NCBI GenBank assembly: GCA_029101305.1
Contig: JAQXQS010000206.1
Span: 1-40,339 of the forward strand
DNA length: 40,339 nucleotides
Reading direction: 5' to 3'
From: Clostridia bacterium
GTDB lineage: Bacteria > Bacillota > Clostridia > Lachnospirales > Lachnospiraceae
Shown here: positions 32,401 to 40,339 of the stretch, in pieces
How the letters are laid out: each line of letters starts with the position of its first letter
Position numbering within the stretch: position 1 is the stretch's first letter
Made by a program: the position numbers and the translations under genes
Notes under the pieces: model-generated
The model's input: only the letters and a program-made list of their open reading frames with translations
Told to the model about the DNA's origin: nothing
Databases searched by the model: none

Positions 32401-34275
32401 TTATGCTTCCATAATGATCGGAAGGATCATCGGACTTCTCTTGGTCCGTTTCCATACATAATCACTAAGGGCATCTTTCACTGCTGTCTTAATCTTACTC
32501 CAGTCAGTAATGCCTCTGTCCAGACAGTTATCAAGTGCCTGTTCCACCACTTCCCTTGCATGATCCATAAGATCCTCGGACTCCCTTACATATACGAAAC
32601 CTCTGGATACAATATCCGGTCCTGCAAGAACTACATTGCTATGCTTCTCAAGCGTCATGACAACGATCATGATACCATCCTCTGCAAGGTGCTGTCTGTC
32701 CCGAAGTACGATATTTCCAACATCTCCCACACCAAGTCCGTCTACCAGGATCGCACCTGTGTGCACAGAACCTGTCACTGCAGCACTGTTCTCATCCAGC
32801 TCCAGAACATTTCCGGATTTCAGGATAAAAATATTATCCTTGGAATATCCCAGCTCTTCCACAACCTGCTTCTGAGCAGTAAGGTGACGGTACTCGCCAT
32901 GTACCGGGATCGCATATTTCGGTTTTACAAGAGAGTAGATCAGCTTGATCTCCTCCTGACATGCATGTCCGGATACGTGTGCATCCTGGAAAATAACTTT
33001 TGCACCTTTCATGGACAGTTCATTGATAACCTTTGAAACAGCTTTCTCATTGCCCGGAATCGGATGAGAACTGAAAATAATGGCATCATTCGGCTTGATG
33101 GTGATCTTCTTATGAATACTTGCAGCCATACGGGAAAGTGCTGCCATAGATTCACCCTGGCTTCCGGTGGTAATCAGTACCAGCTGCTCATCCGGATAAT
33201 TCTTCACCTGATCGATCTCGATAAGAGTCTGATCCGGAATACGTAAATATCCAAGCTCTGCGGCCGTGGTAATAACATTTACCATACTGCGGCCTTCTAC
33301 TGCTACCTTACGTCCAAAACGGTATGCTGTATTGATGATCTGCTGCACACGGTCTACGTTAGATGCAAAAGTAGCGATAATGATACGTGCTGTCTTATAT
33401 TCATTAAAAAGATTGTCAAAAACATGACCTACTGTACGCTCAGACATGGTAAAGCCCGGGCGCTCTGCATTGGTAGAGTCACACATAACAGCAAGGACAC
33501 CTTTGCGTCCGATCTCTGCAAATCTCTGCAGATCAATGGCATCGCCAAATACAGGTGTGTAATCCACCTTAAAGTCGCCTGTGTGTACCACGATTCCCAC
33601 AGGGGAATAGATTGCCAGTGCGGAAGCATCCTGGATACTGTGGTTTGTCTTAATAAATTCGATGGCAAAATCGCCCAGATTGATCACCTGACCGTGTTTT
33701 ACCTCTTTTAATTTGGTAGTCTTGGTCAGATTGTGCTCTTTCAGCTTGTTGCTGATCAGTGCCAGGGTCAGCTTGGTAGAATAGATCGGGGCATTTACTT
33801 CCTTCAGTATATACGGAAGTGCTCCAATATGATCCTCATGGCCATGGGTGATCACAAAGCCCTTGACCTTGGAGATATTCTCCTTCAGATAGGTTACATC
33901 CGGAATTACAAGGTCAATTCCCAGCATATCATCTTCCGGGAAGGAAAGTCCGCAATCCACTACTACTATACTATCTTCGTACTCAAATGCTGTAATATTC
34001 ATTCCGATCTGTTCCAGGCCGCCAAGTGGTATGATCTTCAGCTTGGAACCGTTGTTATTCTTGCGCGGTCTTTTTAATGCAGGCTTGCCCTGGCTGCGAA
34101 GCTGTGGCTTATAATTGCCCTTCGCATTTCTGCCCTCTCCTGCTGGTTTTTGTCCTTCTTTTTTAGGCTGCGCCTTATATCTGTAATTTTTATGTCTGAA
34201 ATTTGGTTTTCTTGTTCCATTTCCGGCAGCCGGAGTCTTCTGCCCGCTGCTGTTCATTTCATTTTCCGTCTTCAA
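32401..34275 (-). CDS. rnj: ribonuclease J with basic N-terminal extension
   Basis: The 624-residue metallo-beta-lactamase/beta-CASP nuclease has GGLEQIGMNITAFEY and the metal motif ITHGHEDHIGALPYIL. Further conserved parts are TNHSIQDASALAIYSP, VHTGDFKVD, CDSTNAERPGFT, the beta-CASP SGHACQEEIKLIYS and IPVHGEYRHL. RNase J does 5'-3' exo- and endonucleolytic RNA decay and rRNA maturation. About 75 residues before the core are rich in Lys, Arg, Asn, Gln and Gly and likely disordered. Start TTG 34275 is 9 nt after GGAGG; ATG 34284 directly abuts that site and is less likely. Confidence 0.93.
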   Translation of the reverse strand: MKTENEMNSSGQKTPAAGNGTRKPNFRHKNYRYKAQPKKEGQKPAGEGRNAKGNYKPQLRSQGKPALKRPRKNNNGSKLKIIPLGGLEQIGMNITAFEYEDSIVVVDCGLSFPEDDMLGIDLVIPDVTYLKENISKVKGFVITHGHEDHIGALPYILKEVNAPIYSTKLTLALISNKLKEHNLTKTTKLKEVKHGQVINLGDFAIEFIKTNHSIQDASALAIYSPVGIVVHTGDFKVDYTPVFGDAIDLQRFAEIGRKGVLAVMCDSTNAERPGFTMSERTVGHVFDNLFNEYKTARIIIATFASNVDRVQQIINTAYRFGRKVAVEGRSMVNVITTAAELGYLRIPDQTLIEIDQVKNYPDEQLVLITTGSQGESMAALSRMAASIHKKITIKPNDAIIFSSHPIPGNEKAVSKVINELSMKGAKVIFQDAHVSGHACQEEIKLIYSLVKPKYAIPVHGEYRHLTAQKQVVEELGYSKDNIFILKSGNVLELDENSAAVTGSVHTGAILVDGLGVGDVGNIVLRDRQHLAEDGIMIVVMTLEKHSNVVLAGPDIVSRGFVYVRESEDLMDHAREVVEQALDNCLDRGITDWSKIKTAVKDALSDYVWKRTKRSPMILPIIMEA

Positions 34276-34425
34276 TCGATCCATCCTCCATTTTTGCGCA
34301 CTTTACCCTCCAGATTCACGGCTCGAGAATAAAGCGTCTTTATTTTGTAAAAAGCCAGTCCACCCGGCCTGCGTAAGGAGCATTCTGCCAGATTTAACTA
34401 ATCATGCCTGATAACAATGGCACTA

Positions 34426-34680
34426 TTATACTTCAAGATCCACGTCATCCAGCATCTGTTCAAACACTTTGGAAATCGCGATCAGTTCATCCTCATCTTC
34501 TACCATCTCATAGCTGGCTTCCTCGCTTCCTTCTTCGGAAACGTCTTTCATAATATAGGCATTCGCCTCATCATCCTGTGAATCGGAAACCAGAAGGTAT
34601 GTGATTCCTGCCACTGTAGTCTGTTCTTCCACAAAAAATTCTATAATCCCGTCCTCGGATTGAAATTTAATTTTCTCCAT
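34426..34680 (-). CDS. DUF1292 protein (YrzB-like)
   Basis: The 84-residue acidic protein fits DUF1292 ([39 protein letters not shown]). Function unknown. It overlaps ruvX by 14 nt and follows GGAAGAAGAGA, as in the ireB-ruvX-yrzB order of Bacillus. The gap of 150 nt to the RNase J gene holds only weak hairpins, for example AATAAAG-CGT-CTTTATT near 34330-34346. Confidence 0.85.
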   Translation of the reverse strand: MEKIKFQSEDGIIEFFVEEQTTVAGITYLLVSDSQDDEANAYIMKDVSEEGSEEASYEMVEDEDELIAISKVFEQMLDDVDLEV

Positions 34681-35119
34681 TCTCTTCTTCCTTATTCATC
34701 ATGCTCATTCTGTCCAGATATCCCTGTAAGATCAAAACCGCTGCCATCTGGTCAAGGAACTGCTTCCGGTTCTCACGTCTGACACCGGTCTCCATCAAAG
34801 TACGCTCCGCTTCTGCCGTGGTCAGCCGTTCATCCCACATCACAACAGGCAGGCCAGTCCGATTCTCCAGTTTTTCTTTAAACTCGAGAGATTTCTCTGC
34901 CCGCTCGCCGATGGTATTATTCATATTCTTCGGATATCCAAGGACAATACGCTCTACCTGATATTCCGAAATCAGTTCTTCGATCCGTGCCATTGTCTGG
35001 CGAAGCTTATTTTCCTGCTTGCGCCAGATTGTCTCCACACCCTGTGCGGTCAGTCCCAGAGGATCACTGACGGCAACGCCCACCGTCTTTGAGCCATAAT
35101 CTAATCCCATTAATCTCAT
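34667..35119 (-). CDS. ruvX: RuvX/YqgF Holliday-junction-resolvase-like protein
   Basis: The 150-residue RNase H-fold protein has [20 protein letters not shown] with the first catalytic Asp, [11 protein letters not shown] and the Asp/Glu of [14 protein letters not shown]. The last Asp is in [17 protein letters not shown]. coli YqgF helps process pre-16S rRNA, and the Mycobacterium homolog resolves Holliday junctions. It lies 2 nt after ireB. Confidence 0.92.
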   Translation of the reverse strand: MRLMGLDYGSKTVGVAVSDPLGLTAQGVETIWRKQENKLRQTMARIEELISEYQVERIVLGYPKNMNNTIGERAEKSLEFKEKLENRTGLPVVMWDERLTTAEAERTLMETGVRRENRKQFLDQMAAVLILQGYLDRMSMMNKEEENGEN

Positions 35120-35121
35120 AA

Positions 35122-35394
35122 TCAGTATTCCCAGGATCTGTTCTTAATATACTCGGTCAGCAATTCCTCAACAAGTTCGTCACGCTCAACCTTCATGATC
35201 ATGCTTCTGGCCCCTTTATGGCTGGTGATATAAGTCGGATCACCGGACATAATATAGCCTACGATCTGATTCACAGGATTATAGCCTTTTTCCTCCATCG
35301 CGTTATAAACCAGGTCCAGGATTTCCTTTACTTCAAGCTCCTGATCTGGTTTCGTTCTGAAATATTGTGTACTTCCCAGATTATTTTCTGCCAT
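35122..35394 (-). CDS. ireB: IreB-family regulatory phosphoprotein
   Basis: The 90-residue DUF965 protein (YrzL in Bacillus) has [20 protein letters not shown] and [19 protein letters not shown]. In Enterococcus, IreB is phosphorylated by kinase IreK on N-terminal threonines and limits cephalosporin resistance; the candidate here is the Thr of NLGSTQYF. Start ATG 35394 is chosen because AAGGA is 9 nt upstream. First gene of the ruvX run. Confidence 0.9.
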   Translation of the reverse strand: MAENNLGSTQYFRTKPDQELEVKEILDLVYNAMEEKGYNPVNQIVGYIMSGDPTYITSHKGARSMIMKVERDELVEELLTEYIKNRSWEY

Positions 35395-35426
35395 TTTTCT
35401 CACGTCCTTACGATTATTTCTTTTTT

Positions 35427-35455
35427 ATTTTAATATAACTACGGGTAAATTACAA
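35427..35455 (-). promoter_or_regulatory. promoter of the ireB operon
   Basis: TTGTAA (35455-35450) and TAAAAT (35432-35427) are 17 bp apart on the minus strand, about 30 bp before the ireB start. A good fit to sigma-A. Confidence 0.6.
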
Positions 35456-35511
35456 TCCTAATTTTTTGTAACTGTTCCAGGCCAGAAAAATTTCCATATA
35501 ATTATCATTTT

Positions 35512-36822
35512 TCATGACAAAATATGTGGCTGCAAGGTATTTTCCACTTTCACAGCAACAATATCGTTAACACCATACTTTTCTGTTTTTGGCACTGCTA
35601 CCTTCACATACTCCCTTGAATGACCCAGATAGTAGATTCTGCCATCTATTTCTACTTCCTCTTCCAATAGCACTTCCAGAGTCTGTCCCAGAAGGGAGTT
35701 TTCATATTCGGTTGCACGGATCTGGTGCAATTCCAGCATTTTGTCACTCCGGACGCCTTTTTCGGCCTCTGTCAGCTGTCCTTGCATGGCTGCCGCCTTG
35801 GTTCCATGACGACGGGAGTATTTAAAAATATGTGTCTCATAAAAATGAATCTCTTTCACAAAGTCATAGGATGCCTGGAAATCCTCTTCTGTCTCCATTG
35901 GGAAGCCGACGATCACATCTGTAGTCAGCGCCGGATTTTTGAAATATTTTCGGAGAATTTCACATTTTTCTTTATATTCTGTGCTTCTGTATCTCCGGTT
36001 CATTCTCTCCAGAGTCGTATCGCATCCGCTTTGAAGGGAAAGATGGAAATGTGGGCAGACCTTTGGCATGGAAGACAGCTCTTTGGCAAATTCTTCTGTC
36101 ACAATGCCCGGTTCAAGAGAACCAAGTCGGATTCTTCTGATTCTTTCCACTTCATTTACAGCCTGGATCAGGGAAAGTAAGGTCTCTCTCTTATCCTCTG
36201 GGAAATCCACACCATAAGAGCTAAGATGGATTCCGGTAAGCACTACTTCTTTATAGCCAGCCTTGGCAAGCTTGTGTACTTCTCTTAAGATATTTTCTTT
36301 CTCTCTGCTTCGCACCCTTCCTCTTGCATAAGGAATGATACAATATGTGCAGAACTGGTTACAGCCATCCTGAACCTTGATATAAGCACGCACATGCTCT
36401 GCTGTACGGCTGATTTCCAGTTCTTCGTATTCTTTCGTCTGATTGATCTTGATAATATGTGCCTGCCGCTGATGCGCTTCCTCATATTCTGCAAGAACTT
36501 CCACAATGTTTTTCTTCTGGTTGTTTCCAAGCACCAGATCCACTGCCTCATCCTTTTCCAGTTTTCCTTCATCTGTCTGGACATAACAGCCTGTAGCTAC
36601 TACCACAGCATCTGGATTCATCTTTTTCGCTTTGTGGAGCATCTGGCGTGATTTACGGTCTGCAATGTTCGTTACCGTGCAGGTATTTATCACGTATACA
36701 TCAGCACCTGGTTCAAAAGGCACGATCTCGTACCCGGCCTGTTCCAGAAGCTGCTGCATAGCTTCTACTTCATAAGCATTCACTTTACAACCAAGATTGT
36801 GTAATGCAACCTTTTTTTTCAT
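35512..36822 (-). CDS. mtaB: tRNA N6-threonylcarbamoyladenosine methylthiotransferase
   Basis: The 436-residue enzyme of the MiaB/RimO family has an N-terminal UPF0004 domain with three cluster cysteines (HNLGCKVN, VINTCTVTN, VVATGCYVQ). The radical-SAM site is DGCNQFCTYCIIPYARGR, and a C-terminal TRAM domain follows. LHNLGCKVNAYE and CTVTNIADRKSR mark the MtaB (YqeV) subfamily, which makes ms2t6A37. Start ATG 36822 follows TGGAGG; the extension to 36834 is unlikely. Monocistronic, upstream of ireB. Confidence 0.93.
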   Translation of the reverse strand: MKKKVALHNLGCKVNAYEVEAMQQLLEQAGYEIVPFEPGADVYVINTCTVTNIADRKSRQMLHKAKKMNPDAVVVATGCYVQTDEGKLEKDEAVDLVLGNNQKKNIVEVLAEYEEAHQRQAHIIKINQTKEYEELEISRTAEHVRAYIKVQDGCNQFCTYCIIPYARGRVRSREKENILREVHKLAKAGYKEVVLTGIHLSSYGVDFPEDKRETLLSLIQAVNEVERIRRIRLGSLEPGIVTEEFAKELSSMPKVCPHFHLSLQSGCDTTLERMNRRYRSTEYKEKCEILRKYFKNPALTTDVIVGFPMETEEDFQASYDFVKEIHFYETHIFKYSRRHGTKAAAMQGQLTEAEKGVRSDKMLELHQIRATEYENSLLGQTLEVLLEEEVEIDGRIYYLGHSREYVKVAVPKTEKYGVNDIVAVKVENTLQPHILS

Positions 36823-36924
36823 GCTTTCCTCCAAAACCCTTTATTTTTTGTATCTGTTCAGAGCCAGTTACTATTTTTTATACAATTTCACTAATTCTAC
36901 TTCCAATTTTTCTCTTTTTTCACC

Positions 36925-36953
36925 TTGACTTTTATTCAGCCTACAGTTAATAT
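36925..36953 (+). promoter_or_regulatory. promoter of the HPr-like gene
   Basis: TTGACT (36925-36930) and TAATAT (36948-36953) are 17 bp apart, followed by GGGAGG before the start codon. This suggests strong expression of the small gene. Confidence 0.8.
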
Positions 36954-37001
36954 GAGTACTGTAAAGCAATACAACAACTATTCTAGGGAGGTTATATCAC
37001 A

Positions 37002-37238
37002 ATGAAAACAGCAAAAATCTCACTTAACTCTATCGATAAAGTGAAAGCATTTGTAAACGAAATCAGCAAATTTGACTGCGACTTCGACCTGGTATCCGGA
37101 AGATATGTGATCGACGCTAAATCTATCATGGGCATCTTCAGCCTGGATTTATCCAAACCGATCGACCTCAATATCCATGCTGACGGAGCTGCTCTTGACA
37201 GCGTTATGGAAATCATCGATAAATATACAGTTGAATAA
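37002..37238 (+). CDS. HPr-fold protein without the PTS active-site histidine
   Basis: The 78-residue protein aligns with HPr over its whole length: KFDCDFDL, then DAKSIMGIFSLDL. The regulatory serine (HPr Ser46) is kept as S41 in KSIMGIF. The phospho-accepting His15 position is S10 (LNSIDKVK), so it cannot pass phosphate in the PTS. Bacillus Crh also lacks His15 and works with CcpA after phosphorylation by HPr kinase. A Crh-like regulatory role is plausible. It has its own strong promoter, GGGAGG site and terminator. Confidence 0.85.
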   Translation: MKTAKISLNSIDKVKAFVNEISKFDCDFDLVSGRYVIDAKSIMGIFSLDLSKPIDLNIHADGAALDSVMEIIDKYTVE

Positions 37239-37249
37239 TAGTAAGTAAA

Positions 37250-37277
37250 GAATCCTGCATAGCAGGATTCTTTTTTT
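37250..37277. terminator. bidirectional terminator
   Basis: GAATCCTGC (37250-37258) and GCAGGATTC (37262-37270) form a perfect 9-bp stem with a 3-base loop, followed by seven Ts on the plus strand. It serves the HPr-like gene and probably thiI on the other strand. Confidence 0.85.
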
Positions 37278-37293
37278 ATTCACTGGATTTTTC

Positions 37294-38475
37294 TTACTGG
37301 ATTTCGATCACTTCTGTTGTTCTGAGGGCTTCTTCCATAAGCTCATCAATCTTCTCAGACAATTTCTCCTCTGATTTACGGATTACATTCAGATTCGGCT
37401 TTGTAACCGGATGCTTTGCAACAAAGATGGTACAGCAGTCTTCATATGGAAGTACAGAAGTATCGTAAGTTCCGATTTCCCAGGAACGTTCTACAATTTC
37501 CTGTTTGTCAAAACCGATCACCGGACGGTATACCGGAAGTGTACACACTTCATTTGTAGCTGCAAGACTCTGCAGGGTCTGGCTTGCTACCTGTCCGATG
37601 CTTTCACCTGTAATTAGTCCCAGGCAGTTATCCTTCTTTGCAAAATGTTCTGCAATCCTCATCATATAACGGCGCATGATAATAGTCAGCTCATCATGTG
37701 GACACTGATCATAGATATACAGCTGGATATCCGTAAAGTTTACTACATGGAGTCTGATCGGGCCACTGTATTTCGCAACCAGCTTCGCCAGATCTACCAC
37801 CTTCTGTTTTGCACGTTCACTGGTATATGGCGGAGCATGAAAATAAACAGCTTCAATCTTAACTCCACGTTTTGCGATCATATAGCCTGCTACCGGACTG
37901 TCAATTCCACCGGAAAGAAGCAGCATTGCTTTTCCATTGGTTCCAACCGGCATGCCGCCTGGTCCCTTGATGCTCCTGGAATATACATAGATTTTCTCGC
38001 GGATTTCTACGGATACGGTCAATTCCGGCTGATGCACATCCACCTTCGCCCCGGGGAAAGCATCCAGAATGCTCTCTCCGATTCTTGCACTTACTTCCAT
38101 GGAATTTACCGGATAAGATTTCTTGGCACGTCTTGTATAAACTTTGAAAGTTCCATTGTAATCCGGGTGTACATTTTTCATGTATTCTACAACGTCCGAA
38201 CGCATCTGCTCGAATCCATTGTCCTCGTAGATCACAACCGGACAGATATACACAATACCAAATACAGTCTTTAATGCAGCCACTGCTTCGTCAAAATCAT
38301 ATTCTTCCGGACAGAACACATAAACACGTCCCTGTTCCTTAACCACACGGTAATCTCCCTCGATCTTCGAAAGAGCAATATTCATCTGCTTTACAAGAGC
38401 ATCCTCGAACAGGTATCTGTTCTTACCCTTGATCGCTATTTCTGCGTATTTTATCAAAAATGCGTGAAATATCAT
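37294..38475 (-). CDS. thiI: tRNA 4-thiouridine synthetase ThiI
   Basis: The 393-residue enzyme adenylates U8 of tRNA and receives sulfur, also supplying ThiS in thiamine synthesis. The N-terminus is ferredoxin-like, then a THUMP domain (VAALKTVFGIVYICPVV onward). The PP-loop is LLLSGGIDSPVAGYMIAKRG. Further conserved: GLITGESIGQVASQTLQSL and PVIGFDKQEIVE. No C-terminal rhodanese domain, as in Bacillus. The NifS-type desulfurase 121 nt upstream is the likely sulfur donor. Confidence 0.95.
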   Translation of the reverse strand: MIFHAFLIKYAEIAIKGKNRYLFEDALVKQMNIALSKIEGDYRVVKEQGRVYVFCPEEYDFDEAVAALKTVFGIVYICPVVIYEDNGFEQMRSDVVEYMKNVHPDYNGTFKVYTRRAKKSYPVNSMEVSARIGESILDAFPGAKVDVHQPELTVSVEIREKIYVYSRSIKGPGGMPVGTNGKAMLLLSGGIDSPVAGYMIAKRGVKIEAVYFHAPPYTSERAKQKVVDLAKLVAKYSGPIRLHVVNFTDIQLYIYDQCPHDELTIIMRRYMMRIAEHFAKKDNCLGLITGESIGQVASQTLQSLAATNEVCTLPVYRPVIGFDKQEIVERSWEIGTYDTSVLPYEDCCTIFVAKHPVTKPNLNVIRKSEEKLSEKIDELMEEALRTTEVIEIQ

Positions 38476-38596
38476 TTCGTCTTATTTCCTCCTTGTTCCT
38501 GAACTCTTTTCTCCATTGCTTGTCTATAAGATCATTTCTGCAATCTATCTGCTCTACTTTGAGAAAAATTATGCAAAAATCTTTCTCAGACAGATC

Positions 38597-39751
38597 TTAA
38601 CGTCTGGAGTATCTTCTAAGCATGGGAAGCACCTGTCCGATCACCTCCAGGCAGTAATCCACTTCCTCAAATGTATTTTCCTCTGAAAAGCTGAATCTTA
38701 AAGTACATTCTCTCTGGGCATCTTCCATTCCCATTGCACTTAAGGTTCCGGCAGCTTTTCGCTTATGACTGGAGCAGGCACTTCCTGCGGAAACATAAAT
38801 GCCCTTCTCCTCAAGAGTATGAAGCAGTACTTCACTTCTCACCCCCATAAAGCTGGCACTTAATATCTGGGGGGCGCCTTCCCGAAGCTCCATTCCATTT
38901 ATGCGTACATCCGGCAATTCAGAAAATCCCTTTGCCAGACGCTCCTTCAGCTGATACATATGTTCAATTTTTTCATCAAAATCCGTATATACGATCCCGG
39001 CTGCAACACCAAGTCCTGCAATTCCAGGTACGTTATCAGTACCAGAGCGCATCCCGGCCTGCTGACCGCCGCCCAAAATCTGAGGCTGGACCTTTGCTTT
39101 TTCATTCACGTATAAAAAGCCAACCCCTTTGGGACCATGAATTTTATGACTGCTTACGGAAAGCATGTCAATTCCGGCTTTTTTCGGGTAAATACGGTAT
39201 TTGCCAAATGCCTGAATCGCATCCACATGATATAGAGCCTTTGGGCTTTTTTCGTGGACAAGCTTTGCGATCTCTTCCACTGGCATTACCGCACCAACTT
39301 CGTTATTTACATACATGGTAGACACCAGAATGGTATCCGGGCGCAAAGCCTTTTCCAACTCATCCAGACGGACCACACCTCTGTGATCTACAGGAACTAT
39401 GGTCACCTCATATCCCATCTGTTCCAGGCGCGAAACCGGCTGTCCTACAGCCGCATGCTCTACAGAAGTTGTGATAATGTGGTTCCCGCTTCTTTTGTTT
39501 GCCTCTGCCCCGCCAAATAAAGCCAGATTGTTGGACTCTGTACCACCAGAGGTAAAAATGATCTCTTTTTCATTTACCTTCAGAAGCTTAGCCAGTGTCT
39601 GTGCTGCTTCGCGGACGTACTTCTCAGCTTCCACACCTTTTAGATGCATGGCAGAAGGATTTCCGAAATCCTCCGTCATTGTCTTTACTACAATATCTGC
39701 AACCTCAGGATAACATCTTGTAGTCGCAGAATTATCAAAATATGCTTCCAT
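38597..39751 (-). CDS. NifS/IscS-like cysteine desulfurase
   Basis: The 384-residue PLP enzyme has AYFDNSATTRCYPEVAD, IFTSGGTESNNLAL, the PLP lysine in SVSSHKIHGPKGVGFLY and the active cysteine in VSAGSACSSHKRKA. It mobilises sulfur from cysteine. Clustering with thiI resembles the Bacillus nifZ-thiI pair, so the main acceptor is probably ThiI. Start ATG 39751 lies 3 nt after the rsmE stop, with GAGGATGAATAAGAA before it. Confidence 0.93.
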   Translation of the reverse strand: MEAYFDNSATTRCYPEVADIVVKTMTEDFGNPSAMHLKGVEAEKYVREAAQTLAKLLKVNEKEIIFTSGGTESNNLALFGGAEANKRSGNHIITTSVEHAAVGQPVSRLEQMGYEVTIVPVDHRGVVRLDELEKALRPDTILVSTMYVNNEVGAVMPVEEIAKLVHEKSPKALYHVDAIQAFGKYRIYPKKAGIDMLSVSSHKIHGPKGVGFLYVNEKAKVQPQILGGGQQAGMRSGTDNVPGIAGLGVAAGIVYTDFDEKIEHMYQLKERLAKGFSELPDVRINGMELREGAPQILSASFMGVRSEVLLHTLEEKGIYVSAGSACSSHKRKAAGTLSAMGMEDAQRECTLRFSFSEENTFEEVDYCLEVIGQVLPMLRRYSRR

Positions 39752-39754
39752 TTC

Positions 39755-40339
39755 TTATTCATCCTCATTTTCCAGCGTATACATAAGGATTGACAGCATC
39801 GTCATGCCTGCTGTCTCTGTACGCAGGATTCTTTTTCCCAAGGTAACAGGCCTTGCGCCGACTTCCATGGCATTTCTTACTTCTTCCTCTTCGAAACCAC
39901 CCTCAGGACCTATAAAAATCCCCACTGACTGGCCTGGCTTTATGGAAGAGATGATTTCTCTTGTTTCCTTCATTCCCTTTGCAAGCTCATAAGGGATCAG
40001 AAGCACATCCAGCTCTTTCGCAAGCGCCAGTGCCTCCTTCCAGCCTGTTACATTCTGCACCTGGGGAATCAGCATCCGTTTGGACTGTTTGGCTGCGCTT
40101 TCGGATATCTGCTGCCATCTGGCTGTCTTTTTCTGGGCTTTTTTTGCATCCAGCTTCACTACACATCGCCTGGTTTCCACCGGAATAATGGAATATACAC
40201 CAAGCTCCACAGCCTTCTGAATGATCAGCTCCATCTTATCACCTTTGGGAAGGCCCTGGAACAGATAAATACGGCTTGGAAGCTCATACCGGGGCTCCTG
40301 CGCATATAGAATATGCAGAACCGCACAATCCTCCTGAAA
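39755..40339 (-). CDS. rsmE: 16S rRNA m3U1498 methyltransferase, N-terminus outside window
   Basis: The frame is open to the right edge, giving 194 C-terminal residues; the usual length is about 245, so roughly 50 are missing. The SPOUT methyltransferase motifs are present: YLFQGLPKGDKMELI, IPVETRRCVVKL, IFIGPEGGFEEEEV and LGKRILRTETAGM (SAM-binding knot). RsmE methylates U1498 of 16S rRNA. The ATG at 40234 is internal, not the start. It overlaps no gene and is followed closely by the desulfurase gene. Confidence 0.93.
   Translation of the reverse strand, partial: FQEDCAVLHILYAQEPRYELPSRIYLFQGLPKGDKMELIIQKAVELGVYSIIPVETRRCVVKLDAKKAQKKTARWQQISESAAKQSKRMLIPQVQNVTGWKEALALAKELDVLLIPYELAKGMKETREIISSIKPGQSVGIFIGPEGGFEEEEVRNAMEVGARPVTLGKRILRTETAGMTMLSILMYTLENEDE

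Overview
The window looks like chromosomal DNA of a spore-forming, low-to-moderate GC member of the Firmicutes, most likely Lachnospiraceae (Blautia/Ruminococcus-like). This is inferred from the spoIIGA-sigE pair, a SigK-type sigma factor, strong AGGAGG ribosome binding sites, a threonine T-box, the alaS-downstream gene order known from Bacillus (ireB-ruvX-yrzB-...-mltG-trmR-U32), and the DUF5717/DUF5716/TPR cluster that I associate with Lachnospiraceae. Most genes are on the minus strand. No rRNA, tRNA, CRISPR array or intact transposon was seen.

Positions 1-3200 form an accessory block. It holds a small XRE repressor-like gene, three overlapping minus-strand genes for membrane/coiled-coil proteins (the first one frameshifted), and an Rpn-family (PD-(D/E)XK) nuclease gene. 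The Rpn gene has a promoter preceded by two tandem Spo0A-box-like sequences, a leader able to fold in alternative ways around its Shine-Dalgarno, and a leftover C-terminal fragment of a second copy downstream. Positions 3200-5650 hold an unknown helical protein and the spoIIGA-sigE operon, whose promoter has the unusual 22-bp spacer known for Spo0A-activated spoIIG. Positions 5640-9580 hold aroD and aroE (shikimate pathway, divergent) and thrS with a complete T-box leader. Positions 10069-15511 hold a DUF218 membrane protein, a SEC-C protein, a HAD phosphatase, and the purB-purA operon for AMP synthesis.

Positions 15648-18086 encode a polar amino-acid ABC transporter with a hairpin between the binding-protein and permease genes. 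Positions 18221-23900 are a three-gene operon of unknown function: a giant DUF5717-like protein, an actin/Hsp70-fold protein and a TPR protein. Positions 24149-28729 hold a GtrA-like membrane protein, a chimeric gene joining a GH43 glycosidase to the tail of a membrane-bound GH3, and an AgrC/AgrA-type two-component system. A perfect tandem repeat upstream of gtrA is a candidate target of that regulator. A SigK-type sigma factor without a pro-sequence follows on the plus strand.

Positions 29597-35394 carry the conserved ireB-ruvX-yrzB-rnj-ylbF-mltG-like-trmR-U32 run, which combines RNA decay, tRNA wobble-uridine hydroxylation/methoxylation and envelope functions. mtaB (ms2t6A tRNA modification), a Crh-like HPr paralog, thiI, a NifS-like cysteine desulfurase (sulfur donor for ThiI) and the 3' part of rsmE close the window. 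The right half is therefore strongly weighted to RNA modification and RNA metabolism.
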